A stretch of 64,000 nt of DNA from Paenibacillus pini JCM 16418. GTDB lineage: Bacteria; Bacillota; Bacilli; Paenibacillales; Paenibacillaceae. The stretch covers positions 29,305 through 93,304 of the forward strand of contig NZ_BAVZ01000016.1 of assembly GCF_000576305.1 (NCBI RefSeq), written 5' to 3'. A program made the translations under genes and the position numbers. Under the pieces are notes generated by a model that was not told the DNA's origin, searched no databases, and saw only the letters and a list, made by a program, of their open reading frames with translations. Below are positions 1 to 8,070 of this stretch, in pieces (position 1 is the stretch's first letter; the number at the start of each line of letters is the position of its first letter).

Positions 1-195
1 ACGGTGGATGAGACCTACGTATACATTGCCTGGTTTATTGTAACGTTCTTTAATATCCTGCTTCAGCAAGTTGACTAGATCAGGATCACCTGATGCGTCT
101 TCTTGTGTAGGAACATTCACTGGCTTCACGATACCAAGCAAATGATTATCTTCGAACAAAATTTCAATTTGCGAATGCTGCATGTCTTGGCTCAT
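1..195 (-). CDS. RluA-family RNA pseudouridine synthase, N-terminal part (cut by window edge)
   Basis: Only the first 65 residues are present, starting at the ATG complementary to 193-195 and running off the left edge with no stop. The segment shows the N-terminal pattern of RluA-type synthases: a strand ending ILFEDNHLLGIVKPVNVPTQ, and a last visible stretch GLIHR that begins the family's HRLD catalytic motif. The catalytic Asp itself lies outside the window. Enzymes of this family convert uridine to pseudouridine in rRNA or tRNA; which RNA is modified cannot be told. Its start is 3 nt from the stop of the upstream methyltransferase gene, so the two are probably co-transcribed. Confidence 0.8.
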   Translation of the reverse strand, partial: MSQDMQHSQIEILFEDNHLLGIVKPVNVPTQEDASGDPDLVNLLKQDIKERYNKPGNVYVGLIHR

Positions 196-198
196 CGC

Positions 199-1074
199 TT
201 AAGACTCCCAGCGTCCTAGAATTCCGCATGGTAACATCATTCCGGAAGTAGTGATAGGTAGTCCTAACTCACCAGCAGAGATACTTCCACCGTATTTGCG
301 CGATACGGTCATAGATAGCATATTGTTCAGTACGGTAGGTGAAATACCCGTTGTATAGGAATTCACGAGCATGAAGAGTGGATTGTCCGAAAGAATCTTC
401 ATACAGCTTTCAAGGAAAGGGTAGAGACTCGACTCGAGCTTCCACATTTCACCGCCTGGTCCACGTCCATAGGAAGGGGGATCCATAATGATGGCATCAT
501 ATTTATTGCCGCGGCGTTCTTCGCGTTGTACAAATTTAAATACATCATCTGTAATAAAACGTACAGGACGGTCACTAAGCCCAGAAAGAGCTAAATTTTC
601 CTTCGCCCATTGTACCATCCCTTTTGCAGCATCGACGTGAACGACATCTGCACCTGCTGAAGCAGCAGCCACGGTAGCACCACCAGTGTAAGCAAATAGA
701 TTTAGCACTTTAATCGGACGATTCGCAGCAGCAATCTTGTCCATCATCCAGCGCCAATTCGCTGCTTGCTCAGGGAATAATCCCGTATGTTTAAAATTCG
801 TAGGACGAATATGAAACTTCAGTTTGTCGTAGGATACGGTCCAGCGATCCGGAAGTTGTTTCTTCATATCCCATTCACCACCACCAGCGGAGCTGCGATG
901 GTAATGTCCGTGGACTTCTCGCCACTTACCTGTCTCTTTTTCCAAAGGCCATATAATTTGCGGATCGGGTCTGCGAAGAATCACATCGCCCCAACGCTCA
1001 AGCTTCTCACCGGCTCCGGTATCAATTAATTCATAGTCTTTCCAATCACGAGCTACATACATAATCCAATCCAT
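199..1074 (-). CDS. class I SAM-dependent methyltransferase (RlmI/RlmK-like)
   Basis: A 291-residue protein with a Rossmann-type methyltransferase core. Motif I is seen as VLNLFAYTGGATVAAASAGA near residues 123-142, followed by the acidic strand-2 end (VVHVDAAKGM). The target-base motif is DPPSYGRGPGG near residue 200. DPPSYG-type motifs with an N-terminal beta-rich segment are typical of the RlmI/RlmK group of rRNA cytosine/guanine methyltransferases, so an RNA substrate is likely, but the specific base is unknown. It sits directly upstream of an RluA-type pseudouridine synthase, giving a two-gene RNA-modification operon. The start is uncertain: ATG at 1062 is an in-frame alternative, with an AAGGATGG element upstream of both. 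Confidence 0.8.
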   Translation of the reverse strand: MDWIMYVARDWKDYELIDTGAGEKLERWGDVILRRPDPQIIWPLEKETGKWREVHGHYHRSSAGGGEWDMKKQLPDRWTVSYDKLKFHIRPTNFKHTGLFPEQAANWRWMMDKIAAANRPIKVLNLFAYTGGATVAAASAGADVVHVDAAKGMVQWAKENLALSGLSDRPVRFITDDVFKFVQREERRGNKYDAIIMDPPSYGRGPGGEMWKLESSLYPFLESCMKILSDNPLFMLVNSYTTGISPTVLNNMLSMTVSRKYGGSISAGELGLPITTSGMMLPCGILGRWES

Positions 1075-1100
1075 CCTTCTGTCAAAATGTCATTTAGCCT

Positions 1101-2033
1101 TTATTGTACAACATTTTCAGGACAGAATGCACATTTTGTGTAGTAGTCCTGTTGCTGCTGAATGACGAAACCACATGACTCATAAAGTCGTAATGCTCCA
1201 GGATTATGTAAGGCTACTTCAAGCCAAAGGCTTAGGCCAGTGGGTCTTGCTAATGAAATGACCTGCTTAAGCGTACTGGTTCCAATACCCTGACCTCGTT
1301 TGCTAGGTATGACGACAAATCCATATATCCACATCCGATCTCCGATGGTTTCGAGTTTGATTTTGCCAGCCATGTCGTCCTCATGTTCAATGACATATAC
1401 TGTGCTCTTAGGTTCAGAAGTGGATCGCTCAGCTTCTTCCTCGGATTCAGTAATACCAAAGGCTTCTATATCCATGGTAATTAGATCAAGTATGTCTTGA
1501 GATGTCGCTTGGCGTAGCTGGACCCGTTTCTCTTGGTTCGTGACGTCTTGAGGTACATCCGGGCTCCATTGCATTTGGAATTCTGAATGGGACTGCTGGT
1601 ATCCAATCGACTTCAGAAAAGCAGTTCCAGAGCTAGATTTAGCTGGGGTATTCATAAGTATGGAGCTAACGTCATGTTTGCATAATGCAATTTTAGCTTC
1701 ATTCCATAATGATAAGAAAATACCTTGTCGACGATAGTCTGGATGTACCATTCCACATGCTTCAACTTCATTTCCAAATGAGTATAGAGCGAGAAAACCA
1801 ATTAAAAGTTGTCCTTCATAACGAAAAAAGTCCGTTTCTTGTCCTTCAATGCGATTGTTCAGTGTACCCCAGTTTAATTTGAGAGAGATGCCATCAGTCT
1901 GTTCGCACAAATGTTGTAACTGCTCAATATCCAATAATTGTTGATGGTTTAAAATAATAAGTCCCCCAATTGTTGTTTTGATGTAATTGTACAGTGGGGA
2001 GTTTACATATTCAATCTTATTAGATGATAGCAT
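1101..2033 (-). CDS. GNAT family N-acetyltransferase, two tandem GNAT domains
   Basis: The protein contains two GNAT-like halves. The first, about residues 50-150, includes the acetyl-CoA loop pattern HPDYRRQGIFLSL. The second, about 165-300, includes VIPSKRGQGIGTSTLKQ followed by NPGALRLYESCGF, the classic GNAT C-terminal motif. The acceptor substrate is unknown. The gene is divergent from the hpaB-like gene. The annotated ATG at 2033 has only a weak ribosome site. A stronger purine run (GGGGGA) occurs about 25 codons downstream but without a standard start codon, so the true N terminus may be shorter than 310 residues. Confidence 0.8.
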   Translation of the reverse strand: MLSSNKIEYVNSPLYNYIKTTIGGLIILNHQQLLDIEQLQHLCEQTDGISLKLNWGTLNNRIEGQETDFFRYEGQLLIGFLALYSFGNEVEACGMVHPDYRRQGIFLSLWNEAKIALCKHDVSSILMNTPAKSSSGTAFLKSIGYQQSHSEFQMQWSPDVPQDVTNQEKRVQLRQATSQDILDLITMDIEAFGITESEEEAERSTSEPKSTVYVIEHEDDMAGKIKLETIGDRMWIYGFVVIPSKRGQGIGTSTLKQVISLARPTGLSLWLEVALHNPGALRLYESCGFVIQQQQDYYTKCAFCPENVVQ

Positions 2034-2104
2034 ACGCCGCTTCCATATGGTTATTCACCTGAATAAGATGGGTGTAACATTTCTACATGAAGGTGGTCAT
2101 GCTT

Positions 2105-3557
2105 GTGCCTGTCAAAAATGGTAAACAGTATATTGATCAAATTAATAACGCCAAGCCTAATGTGTGGTTACGAGGAGAACAGGTTACAGGTATGTTATCG
2201 GAGCACAAGGCTTTTCGTGGTCTAATGTCTACGCAGGCAGATCTATATGAAATGCAGCTAAAGGATGAGTTTAAGGATAAACTGACCTATACGTCGCCTG
2301 AAACAGGGGACAGCGTTGGGTTATCTTTTCTGCAGCCAAAGACGAAGGAAGAGTTGGAAAAAAGAAGAATCATGATGTCCGTATGGGGACAAAAACATCA
2401 TGGTTTACTTGGGCGAAGTCCCGACTATATGAATACCGCGATGATGGCTTATTATGCAGCAGCGGATTTATTAGCAGAGAATAATCCTCAATTTGCAGAA
2501 AATATGAAAAATTATTATCATTATTGCCTTGAACATGATATTACGCTTTCACATGCCTTCATTCAGCCTCATGCCAGCCGCTATTCGGACATTGAGGAAG
2601 ATGGAACAATTATTAGCTGCGCAGCCAAAGTGGTGGATCAAGATAAAGATGGCATTATCGTGACAGGAGCCTTCTTACTTGCAACACAAGGAGTAACGGC
2701 TGATGAAATACTTGTTTATCCCCCGGGTTCATTTTATATGCAAGAGGAGGATAACCCGAATACATTTGCTTTTGCCGTGCCTAATAATCTGCCAGGTATC
2801 AAATGGATCTGTCGTGAAAGTTTAGTAGGTGGAGATTCTACATTTGATTATCCACTGAGTTCGCAATTTGAAGAAATGGACACACTCGTTATTTTTGATG
2901 AAGTGAAGGTCCCTTGGGATCGTGTTTTTATTCTTGGCAGCGACAGTATGTCCACGCGTTATTTCGCGGAGAGTAATTTCCACGTGCATGCCGCTCATCC
3001 GGTCGTTTGTCGTTATGTTGCCAAGACGGAGTTTGTACTGAGCATCATCCTGAATATGGTGGAATCTTTAGATAAAGGAACGTACCCATTAGTAAAAGAA
3101 CAGGTAACGGAAGTTATTGTTAATCTCGAGACACTTAAAGCGTTACTGCTTGCTTCAGAAGCGGGGGCGTCTATAGATCGATGGGGCAGTATGCTTCCGG
3201 ATGGTACGACCCCTATGGACAGCAAACAGTATTTTCCCCAAAATTTATCCGCGAATGATGGAAATCATACAGTTAATTGGAGGTAGCGGGATTATTATGA
3301 TCCCATCGGGACTTGATTTTGGAAGTGGAATGAATAAGTATTTATCGACGTACTTAAAAGGTACGGACTGGAAAGCGCAGGATAAAACCGCATTATTTCG
3401 GTTGGCGTGGGAGCTTAGTTCCAACGGTTTCGGAGGGCGTCAGATGTTATATGAACGTTTTTTCTTTGGTGATCAGACAACGGTTACTAACCGTCTATAT
3501 AGCGGATACCCGGATAAAGAAAAGTATATGGAACTCATTAAACCTTTTCTCTCATAA
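2105..3557 (+). pseudogene. 4-hydroxyphenylacetate 3-hydroxylase family protein (HpaB-like), frameshifted
   Basis: Two overlapping reading frames together give one HpaB-type FAD/FADH2-dependent aromatic hydroxylase of about 480 residues, the usual family length. The upstream part contains the typical N terminus (PVKNGKQYIDQIN) and the substrate/flavin region (HVHAAHPVVCRYVAK). The downstream part contains the C-terminal IIQLIGGSGIIMIPS segment. The frame changes at 3236-3243, where CCCC precedes AAAA. Removing one C restores the reading SKQYFPKIYPRMMEI. I chose GTG at 2105 as the start because AAGGTGG at 2090-2096 lies 8 nt upstream; the ATG at 2087 overlaps that ribosome site. Either a recent frameshift or a base-calling error explains it. 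In its family it would hydroxylate phenolic acids with a flavin reductase partner, which is not seen here. Confidence 0.8.
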
Positions 3558-3562
3558 GTTGT

Positions 3563-3608
3563 AACAAGGCGCCCTTGATCGAAAAGATCCAAAAGGACGC
3601 CTTGTTTA
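3563..3608 (+). terminator. rho-independent terminator after hpaB-like gene
   Basis: Inverted arms AACAAGGCG and CGCCTTGTT flank a loop, with further pairing of CCTT and AAGG inside, followed by T-rich sequence. It lies just after the hpaB-like stop and may also serve the convergent gene at 3640-3948. Confidence 0.75.
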
Positions 3609-3639
3609 TTGAATCAAGATTCATGTTGCGTTTTTTTAT

Positions 3640-3948
3640 TTAGCGGAGCTGGGGTGCAATCACAATACGAACGGAACTCGGTTTATGTTTTCTGAGCAGA
3701 GAAGCCATCTTGCGTCTGCCACTTAAGCTGGAACTGTGAATGATAATTCGCTGAGGATAAATTTTTTGTTTGATCATATACTTTACAACAGCATAGCCTG
3801 TAGGTTGATTTTTACCAAGATTATAATCGAGAGAAAGATCCTTAACTGTGCAGGTATTTAGTAAGTGACAGCATTGTTCAGCAGTTTTGGCCAGATTATA
3901 GCCAGATGGACAGGGACGCTGATCGTCCAAAAAAACGTTAATATCCAT
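3640..3948 (-). CDS. cyclic-phosphate processing receiver-like (cREC) domain protein
   Basis: A 102-residue protein that starts MDINVFLDDQRPCPSGY and contains LSLDYNLG and PTGYAVVKYMI. This is the pattern of small stand-alone receiver-like domains called cREC, with acidic residues at the start (LDDQRP) and in the middle (SLDYNLG). These resemble response-regulator receivers without an output domain and have been proposed to act on cyclic phosphates; activity here is not shown by the sequence. Monocistronic, convergent with the hpaB-like gene. Confidence 0.6.
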   Translation of the reverse strand: MDINVFLDDQRPCPSGYNLAKTAEQCCHLLNTCTVKDLSLDYNLGKNQPTGYAVVKYMIKQKIYPQRIIIHSSSLSGRRKMASLLRKHKPSSVRIVIAPQLR

Positions 3949-4167
3949 AAACGATCCTCCTTTATCCTTATGTATATTTATGGTTAGAGGTGGGCGTGTT
4001 AGAATATTACGTAAAATATAAATTGAACTATGTTTTTACTATTTAATGAAGTAGTCATATCGTCACTTGCACCCACATACATATAGTATGGGAAACGTAA
4101 AGCTGTATAACAGGGAGAGAGAAAGCCGTTCGAAGAGCCATCCTGCTTGATAAGGAGGCGGACGGTA

Positions 4168-4248
4168 ATGACTATTGAACAGCTTATTGCTTTGCTGGCA
4201 CTTATAGTGATGATTATCGGACTGGTGAACAACAAGAGCAAGTCGTAG
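4168..4248 (+). CDS. small hydrophobic peptide, putative holin-like/type I toxin-like
   Basis: A 26-residue ORF reads MTIEQLIALLALIVMIIGLV followed by NNKSKS. It has a strong ribosome site AAGGAGG at 4152-4158, about 9 nt before the ATG, and a compact terminator 9 nt after the stop. One membrane helix with a short charged tail is the layout of the putative holin-like toxins and TxpA/BsrG-type peptides of Bacillales. No antisense RNA promoter could be assigned by eye, so the toxin role is an inference. The peptide could alternatively be a small membrane regulator. Confidence 0.6.
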   Translation: MTIEQLIALLALIVMIIGLVNNKSKS

Positions 4249-4256
4249 TTTGGGGG

Positions 4257-4284
4257 AAAAGAGCCAGCTCCGGCTCTTTTTTGC
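4257..4284 (+). terminator. rho-independent terminator of the small peptide gene
   Basis: AAAAGAGCC, loop AGCTCC, then GGCTCTTTT with a T run. It is a perfect short stem right behind the 26-residue ORF, marking a very short transcript. Confidence 0.85.
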
Positions 4285-4693
4285 TGTTATTCTGAATGTA
4301 CCCATTTTATATTTATAAAGAATATGGATATTATGGATACGAAGAGGAGAGAATATCATTAAAATTCCAACCCGATTTCTCATGGGAATGCTGGATGTTG
4401 TTTCATAAGAAAATATAAATAATTTTACATTAATGCTAATACATCTCTTTTATGGATGAATGTGTTTATGATAATTCTGATAGCAACTAATTTTTTTGAT
4501 TAATAACGTAAAAAATCATCACATTTTTTAACATCTGGCGCCTTTTCCTAGTTAATAAGCTCAATGACTGTTATAATGTTATATAAGAGAACATGGTTGC
4601 TGGAGGAGGATCTGACCTTTTCTTTGTACGTACCATAGACTAGTCACTAAGCAAACCTAATAAAATGGTTAACAGACAAAGGGGATATGAACA
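4285..4693. other. AT-rich intergenic region upstream of the 4694 gene
   Basis: No supported gene was found in about 400 bp. A TATAAT box at 4572-4577 may be the -10 of the following gene, but a good -35 is not evident. A purine-rich stretch near 4342-4350 precedes a possible 16-codon reading frame lacking ATG, GTG or TTG; it is not called. Confidence 0.4.
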
Positions 4694-5008
4694 GTGGAGA
4701 TGAAATTGATATTTACGAACAAAGGGAAAAATGCGATTGAGAATTTTAAAAATGATGAGTTAATTGAAGTATTCTCAAGATACAGCAAAACTTTGATGAA
4801 AAAGTATGATCTTGTAATGTCTGTACCTGAAGAGTCCAATCATAATATCGTTGAAGAAGGAACACTGAAAGTTAAACTTGAAGATGTTAAATGTGATGTT
4901 GACACATTCTTCAAAGAACTAGCGCGTGATGTTAAAGTTCCTTTGAAGAAAAGAATCGTTGTTGGAGAAACTCTAGACAATGTATTCAAAACTGAAGTTA
5001 TTAAATAA
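4694..5008 (+). CDS. uncharacterised 104-residue protein
   Basis: A small, lysine-rich, soluble protein without a signal peptide or membrane helix. I do not recognise a family. The start is GTG at 4694, about 9 nt after an AAAGGGG element; ATG at 4700 is an in-frame alternative. It has its own terminator at 5040-5070 and so is probably a single-gene transcript. Residues alternate charged and hydrophobic in a pattern compatible with a small alpha/beta fold, for example KLIFTNKGKNAIENFKND at the N terminus. Function unknown. Confidence 0.7.
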   Translation: MEMKLIFTNKGKNAIENFKNDELIEVFSRYSKTLMKKYDLVMSVPEESNHNIVEEGTLKVKLEDVKCDVDTFFKELARDVKVPLKKRIVVGETLDNVFKTEVIK

Positions 5009-5039
5009 TAACAGCAATTGCAGTGATATGTTATCCTAA

Positions 5040-5070
5040 AAGAGGAGGTCTAATAGACCCTTCTTTTTTT
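5040..5070 (+). terminator. rho-independent terminator
   Basis: The stem is formed by AAGAGG plus GGTCT pairing with AGACC plus CTTCTT, with one bulged A, followed by seven T. It ends transcription of the 4694 gene just before the MetE-like gene. Confidence 0.75.
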
Positions 5071-5103
5071 GTTGTATATACTCAGTCAAGGGAGAGACAC
5101 ATC

Positions 5104-6240
5104 ATGAGCCAATTCAATTCTAAAATTACGAAAAGAGTAGCACCTCCATATCGGGCAGATCAAGTAGGCAGCTTTCTTCGTCCACAAGTTTTGAAAGAAG
5201 CAAAAGCACAATATCAACAAGGTGAAATTACAAAAGCTGAACTTCGTTCAATTGAAGATGTAGAAATTGCTAAACTGGTTGAAAAGCAAAAGGAAGTGGG
5301 TTTAACCGCTGTTACGGATGGTGAGTTTAGACGTACATGGTGGCACTTAGATTTTATTGAAGCTTTAGAAGGTATTCGAGTGTATGAAATTGATGCTTCT
5401 GGTCTATTCCACGGGGCAATGAAGAAAGCTAAATTATATACTGTAGATTCCAAATTGGGATTTCCGAAGAATCACCCGTTTTTAGAAGATTTTAAATATT
5501 TAAAAAGTGTCGCAGGAGAACATATAGCTAAATTTACAATCCCTGGTCCTAATATGATTTTTTACTCAGGTGTAGTTAACAGCCAAGCATACTTAGATCA
5601 TCCAGCTTACCCAACATTAGATGAGGTAGCGGGAGACATCGTCAAGGTGTACCGCGATGCTATTCAAGCCTTTTATGATGCAGGATGCCGGTATTTACAG
5701 CTCGACGATACAAGTTGGGGCGCATTATTCAGTGATGATTTCAGAGAGAAGATTCAAGCTAAAGGATTTGATCCAGATGAATTGGTGAAAAAATTCGCGG
5801 ACATTACTATTGAAGCTGTTGAGAATAAACCTAAGGATATGGCGATTACGATTCATATTTGTCGTGGTAACTTTAAGTCTTCTTGGTTGTACCAAGGTGG
5901 TTATGAACCCATTGCCGAAGAATTATTCTCGCGTGTCAATGTAGATGCATTCTTCTTAGAATTCGACAATGACCGTTCAGGAGATTTCAAACCTCTACGT
6001 TTCATCAAGAACCAGCATGTGGTGCTAGGTTTAATTACATCCAAAACAGGTGAACTTGAGAACAAAGAAGAGATTAAACAGCGTATTGCGGAAGCAACGG
6101 AATATGTGAATCTCGATCAACTGTGCTTGAGCCCTCAATGCGGATTCTCCTCAACTGAAGAAGGTAATACAATTACGGATCAGGATCAATGGAACAAACT
6201 TGGACTTGTCGTAGAAATTGCTAACGAAGTTTGGGGATAG
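5104..6240 (+). CDS. cobalamin-independent methionine synthase-like protein (MetE C-terminal domain, YxjG/YxjH type)
   Basis: A 378-residue protein homologous to the C-terminal half of MetE, the length of the stand-alone YxjG/YxjH proteins. Features in order: PPYRADQVGSFLRP near the N terminus, TDGEFRRTWWHLDF, the TIHICRGN segment that carries a zinc-ligand His and Cys, and LCLSPQCGFSST with the second zinc Cys. Family members transfer a methyl group to homocysteine or a related thiol. ATG at 5104 is chosen because GGGAGAG lies about 8 nt upstream and the family begins near here; the frame is open further upstream to 5023 across the preceding terminator. I saw no SAM-riboswitch-like leader, since the intergenic space is too short. 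Confidence 0.85.
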   Translation: MSQFNSKITKRVAPPYRADQVGSFLRPQVLKEAKAQYQQGEITKAELRSIEDVEIAKLVEKQKEVGLTAVTDGEFRRTWWHLDFIEALEGIRVYEIDASGLFHGAMKKAKLYTVDSKLGFPKNHPFLEDFKYLKSVAGEHIAKFTIPGPNMIFYSGVVNSQAYLDHPAYPTLDEVAGDIVKVYRDAIQAFYDAGCRYLQLDDTSWGALFSDDFREKIQAKGFDPDELVKKFADITIEAVENKPKDMAITIHICRGNFKSSWLYQGGYEPIAEELFSRVNVDAFFLEFDNDRSGDFKPLRFIKNQHVVLGLITSKTGELENKEEIKQRIAEATEYVNLDQLCLSPQCGFSSTEEGNTITDQDQWNKLGLVVEIANEVWG

Positions 6241-6258
6241 GATGCTTCAACATTACGT

Positions 6259-6303
6259 GAAAAATAAGCCTTATCAGATCATATCTGACAAGGCTTATTT
6301 TAA
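6259..6303. terminator. bidirectional terminator between MetE-like gene and stalk-domain gene
   Basis: A long near-perfect stem: AAAATAAGCCTTATCAGA pairs with TCTGACAAGGCTTATTTT around a short loop, with A and T tracts on both sides. The flanking genes converge, so it can serve both. Confidence 0.85.
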
Positions 6304-6321
6304 TTCTTATTTTGTGACTAT

Positions 6322-6780
6322 TTATTTCATATTGATACTAGCCTTTAACTGTTTCTGATTCCAACTCACGGATGCGTCAAAAGCTTCTGACACGAAACGT
6401 AAGGGTACCATGGTCGTGTAGTTTACCATTTTTATAGGGTCTCCTAAATTAACGGCCTTGCCATTGACATAGGCTTGTTTGTTGCCAAGCTGCATTTCGA
6501 TGGATGTATCATGTTTGGTTGCAACGATGGTCAATGTTTCAGGATTCCATAGAATATGTGCACCAAGCTTTTCAAATACATCCCTCATAGGGACGAGTGT
6601 AGTGCCTTTATTAATGAGTGCGGGCTGTTTGAAAGACTGCGTTACTCCATTTAATTCAATAACTACCTGTTTTGCACTGCTAGCATACGTAGGCTCTGAA
6701 GCCACAATGATTGAACTAAAAAGCATAGATCCAGTCATAACGGATGCTAATAGGGTTTTCTTTATATTCACTTTATTCAC
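6322..6780 (-). CDS. secreted copper amine oxidase N-terminal-type (stalk domain) protein
   Basis: A 152-residue secreted protein. Residues 1 to about 33 form a signal peptide (Lys-rich start, hydrophobic core, cleavage near TYASSA). The rest is two copies of the stalk-domain repeat typical of Paenibacillus surface proteins: KGTTLVPMRDVFEKLGA with ILWN, and NYTTMVPLRFVSEAFDASV with SWN. No catalytic domain follows, so it is a free extracellular stalk module, likely cell-surface associated. Monocistronic and convergent with the MetE-like gene. Substrate or partner unknown. Confidence 0.8.
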   Translation of the reverse strand: MNKVNIKKTLLASVMTGSMLFSSIIVASEPTYASSAKQVVIELNGVTQSFKQPALINKGTTLVPMRDVFEKLGAHILWNPETLTIVATKHDTSIEMQLGNKQAYVNGKAVNLGDPIKMVNYTTMVPLRFVSEAFDASVSWNQKQLKASINMK

Positions 6781-6921
6781 TCCTTGTTTGTAATACTCGC
6801 TATTACCCTCTAATCAATGATTGTTAACGACTTTAATTATGAAGAAGTTCATTTATTAATGATTTGTAAATATGTAAGTGAGAACAATTGTTATCTGAAT
6901 TTGGTTTGTTCGATCTTAATC

Positions 6922-6950
6922 TTGTATTTTGAACAAATTACGATTATGAT
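6922..6950 (+). promoter_or_regulatory. candidate sigma-A promoter of murR
   Basis: TTGTAT (6922-6927), a 17-nt spacer, then TATGAT (6945-6950). An inverted pair TTTGTTC (6906-6912) and GAACAAA (6933-6939) overlaps it and could be an autoregulatory operator; this part is inference. Confidence 0.5.
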
Positions 6951-6996
6951 ATGATCTAGTTTAGCTAGTAGAATCTATGGTGAGTAGGGAATACAT

Positions 6997-7860
6997 ATGT
7001 CAATTAATGATAACATTTTAATTAAGATCCGTGACATGAAACACAGTTTAACACCCGTAGAGAAATTAGTAGCAGAATATGTACTTGAGAATCTGGAGGA
7101 AATTCCTCATCTTTCGATTAAAAACCTTGCGCAACAGGCGAAGACCAGTGACGCATCCGTTCTTCGATTCTGTAAAACCATGGGCTATACGGGATACCGC
7201 AGCTTTATTGTAAGTATCTCAGCGTCGCTCGGTTCAATGGAAGAGGAGACAAGAGATCAATATACGGATATACAACCTGGTGATGAATTACCTGTAATTA
7301 TTTCAAATATTTCTCGCAACAATATTAAATCCATTGAAGACACGCTTAGTGTCATCAATAAGAATGAAATTGCTCGAGCTGTAAAGATGCTTCGTCAAAG
7401 TAACCGGATTGCTTTCTTTGGTATTGGTGCTTCTGGACTGGTAGGTATTGATGCAGAACAGAAGTTTTCGCGGATCAACAAAATGTGTCATACCTATACA
7501 GATGGGCACAGCCAGCTCACTGCAGCTACTCTTTTGGAAAAAGGCGATGTGGCAATCTTTATCTCGAATTCAGGAAACACGATAGAGATTCTCGATGCTC
7601 TGGATATAGCTAAGAAGAACGGTGCATGTATTATTGCCATTACGAAGTACAATAAAAGCGGGCTTGCGGATAGGGCAAATATCGTGCTGAGCATCTCTAC
7701 CCCAGAGGTGACGATTCGAAGTGGTGCAATGGGATCAAGAATTGCGATGCTTACTGTCATTGATATTCTTTTTGCTGGAGTCGCCAGTGCGGAATATAAG
7801 AGTGTGAAGAAATATCTAACGAAAACTCATAATATTATAGCTAGCAAACAGCGTAAATAA
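6997..7860 (+). CDS. murR: MurR/RpiR-family transcriptional regulator
   Basis: A 287-residue regulator with an N-terminal RpiR-type helix-turn-helix (about residues 1-78, including SIKNLAQQAKTSDASVLRFC) and a C-terminal SIS sugar-isomerase domain (about 120-260, including FFGIGASGLVGIDAEQKF and FISNSGNTIEILDAL). SIS domains of this family sense phosphosugars; MurR proteins bind MurNAc-6-phosphate. It is separated by a terminator from murQ and the sugar importer that follow on the same strand, so it is probably the local regulator of that set. The symbol rests on this context; a different phosphosugar ligand cannot be excluded. Confidence 0.8.
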   Translation: MSINDNILIKIRDMKHSLTPVEKLVAEYVLENLEEIPHLSIKNLAQQAKTSDASVLRFCKTMGYTGYRSFIVSISASLGSMEEETRDQYTDIQPGDELPVIISNISRNNIKSIEDTLSVINKNEIARAVKMLRQSNRIAFFGIGASGLVGIDAEQKFSRINKMCHTYTDGHSQLTAATLLEKGDVAIFISNSGNTIEILDALDIAKKNGACIIAITKYNKSGLADRANIVLSISTPEVTIRSGAMGSRIAMLTVIDILFAGVASAEYKSVKKYLTKTHNIIASKQRK

Positions 7861-7903
7861 AAAGGCAAGCTTCAGCTTACCTTAGCAATATGAACAATGA
7901 AGG

Positions 7904-7940
7904 ACATCGGCTTTAGTGCATTAGAGCTGATGTTTTTTTT
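7904..7940 (+). terminator. rho-independent terminator after murR
   Basis: ACATCGGCT pairs with AGCTGATGT (one G-T pair) around a 12-nt loop and is followed by a run of T. A weaker hairpin at 7862-7883 (AAGGCAAGCT/AGCTTACCTT) precedes it. This separates the regulator transcript from the murQ operon. Confidence 0.8.
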
Positions 7941-7959
7941 GTAGAATAAAAATTAAAAA

Positions 7960-8030
7960 AACAGTTATTTGTTTTATAATAAAATAATATTTCAAAAACT
8001 GTTGACCAAACTGAAATTTCTAGTTAATAT
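7960..8030 (+). promoter_or_regulatory. promoter of the murQ operon with a possible operator
   Basis: TTGACC (8002-8007), an exact 17-nt spacer and TATAT-type -10 TAATAT (8025-8030) form a strong sigma-A-like promoter. An inverted repeat of AACAGTT (7960-7966) and AACTGTT (7997-8003) straddles the upstream region and overlaps the -35, a plausible MurR/RpiR operator. The promoter is visible directly; the operator role is inferred. Confidence 0.6.
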
Positions 8031-8070
8031 GAAATTAAGAAATGCGAGTAACGAGGATGGGAGGATGGCT

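Noticed and set aside
787..1029. Plus-strand ORF of 80 codons
   Set aside because: Opposite strand of the methyltransferase gene, no ribosome site, no protein-like pattern.
3999..4383. Two minus-strand ORFs over the small hydrophobic peptide
   Set aside because: Low-complexity translations without ribosome sites; the plus-strand peptide with its terminator explains the region better.
4342..4408. Possible 16-codon peptide after GAGGAGAG
   Set aside because: Only an ATT could serve as start; no terminator or homology visible.
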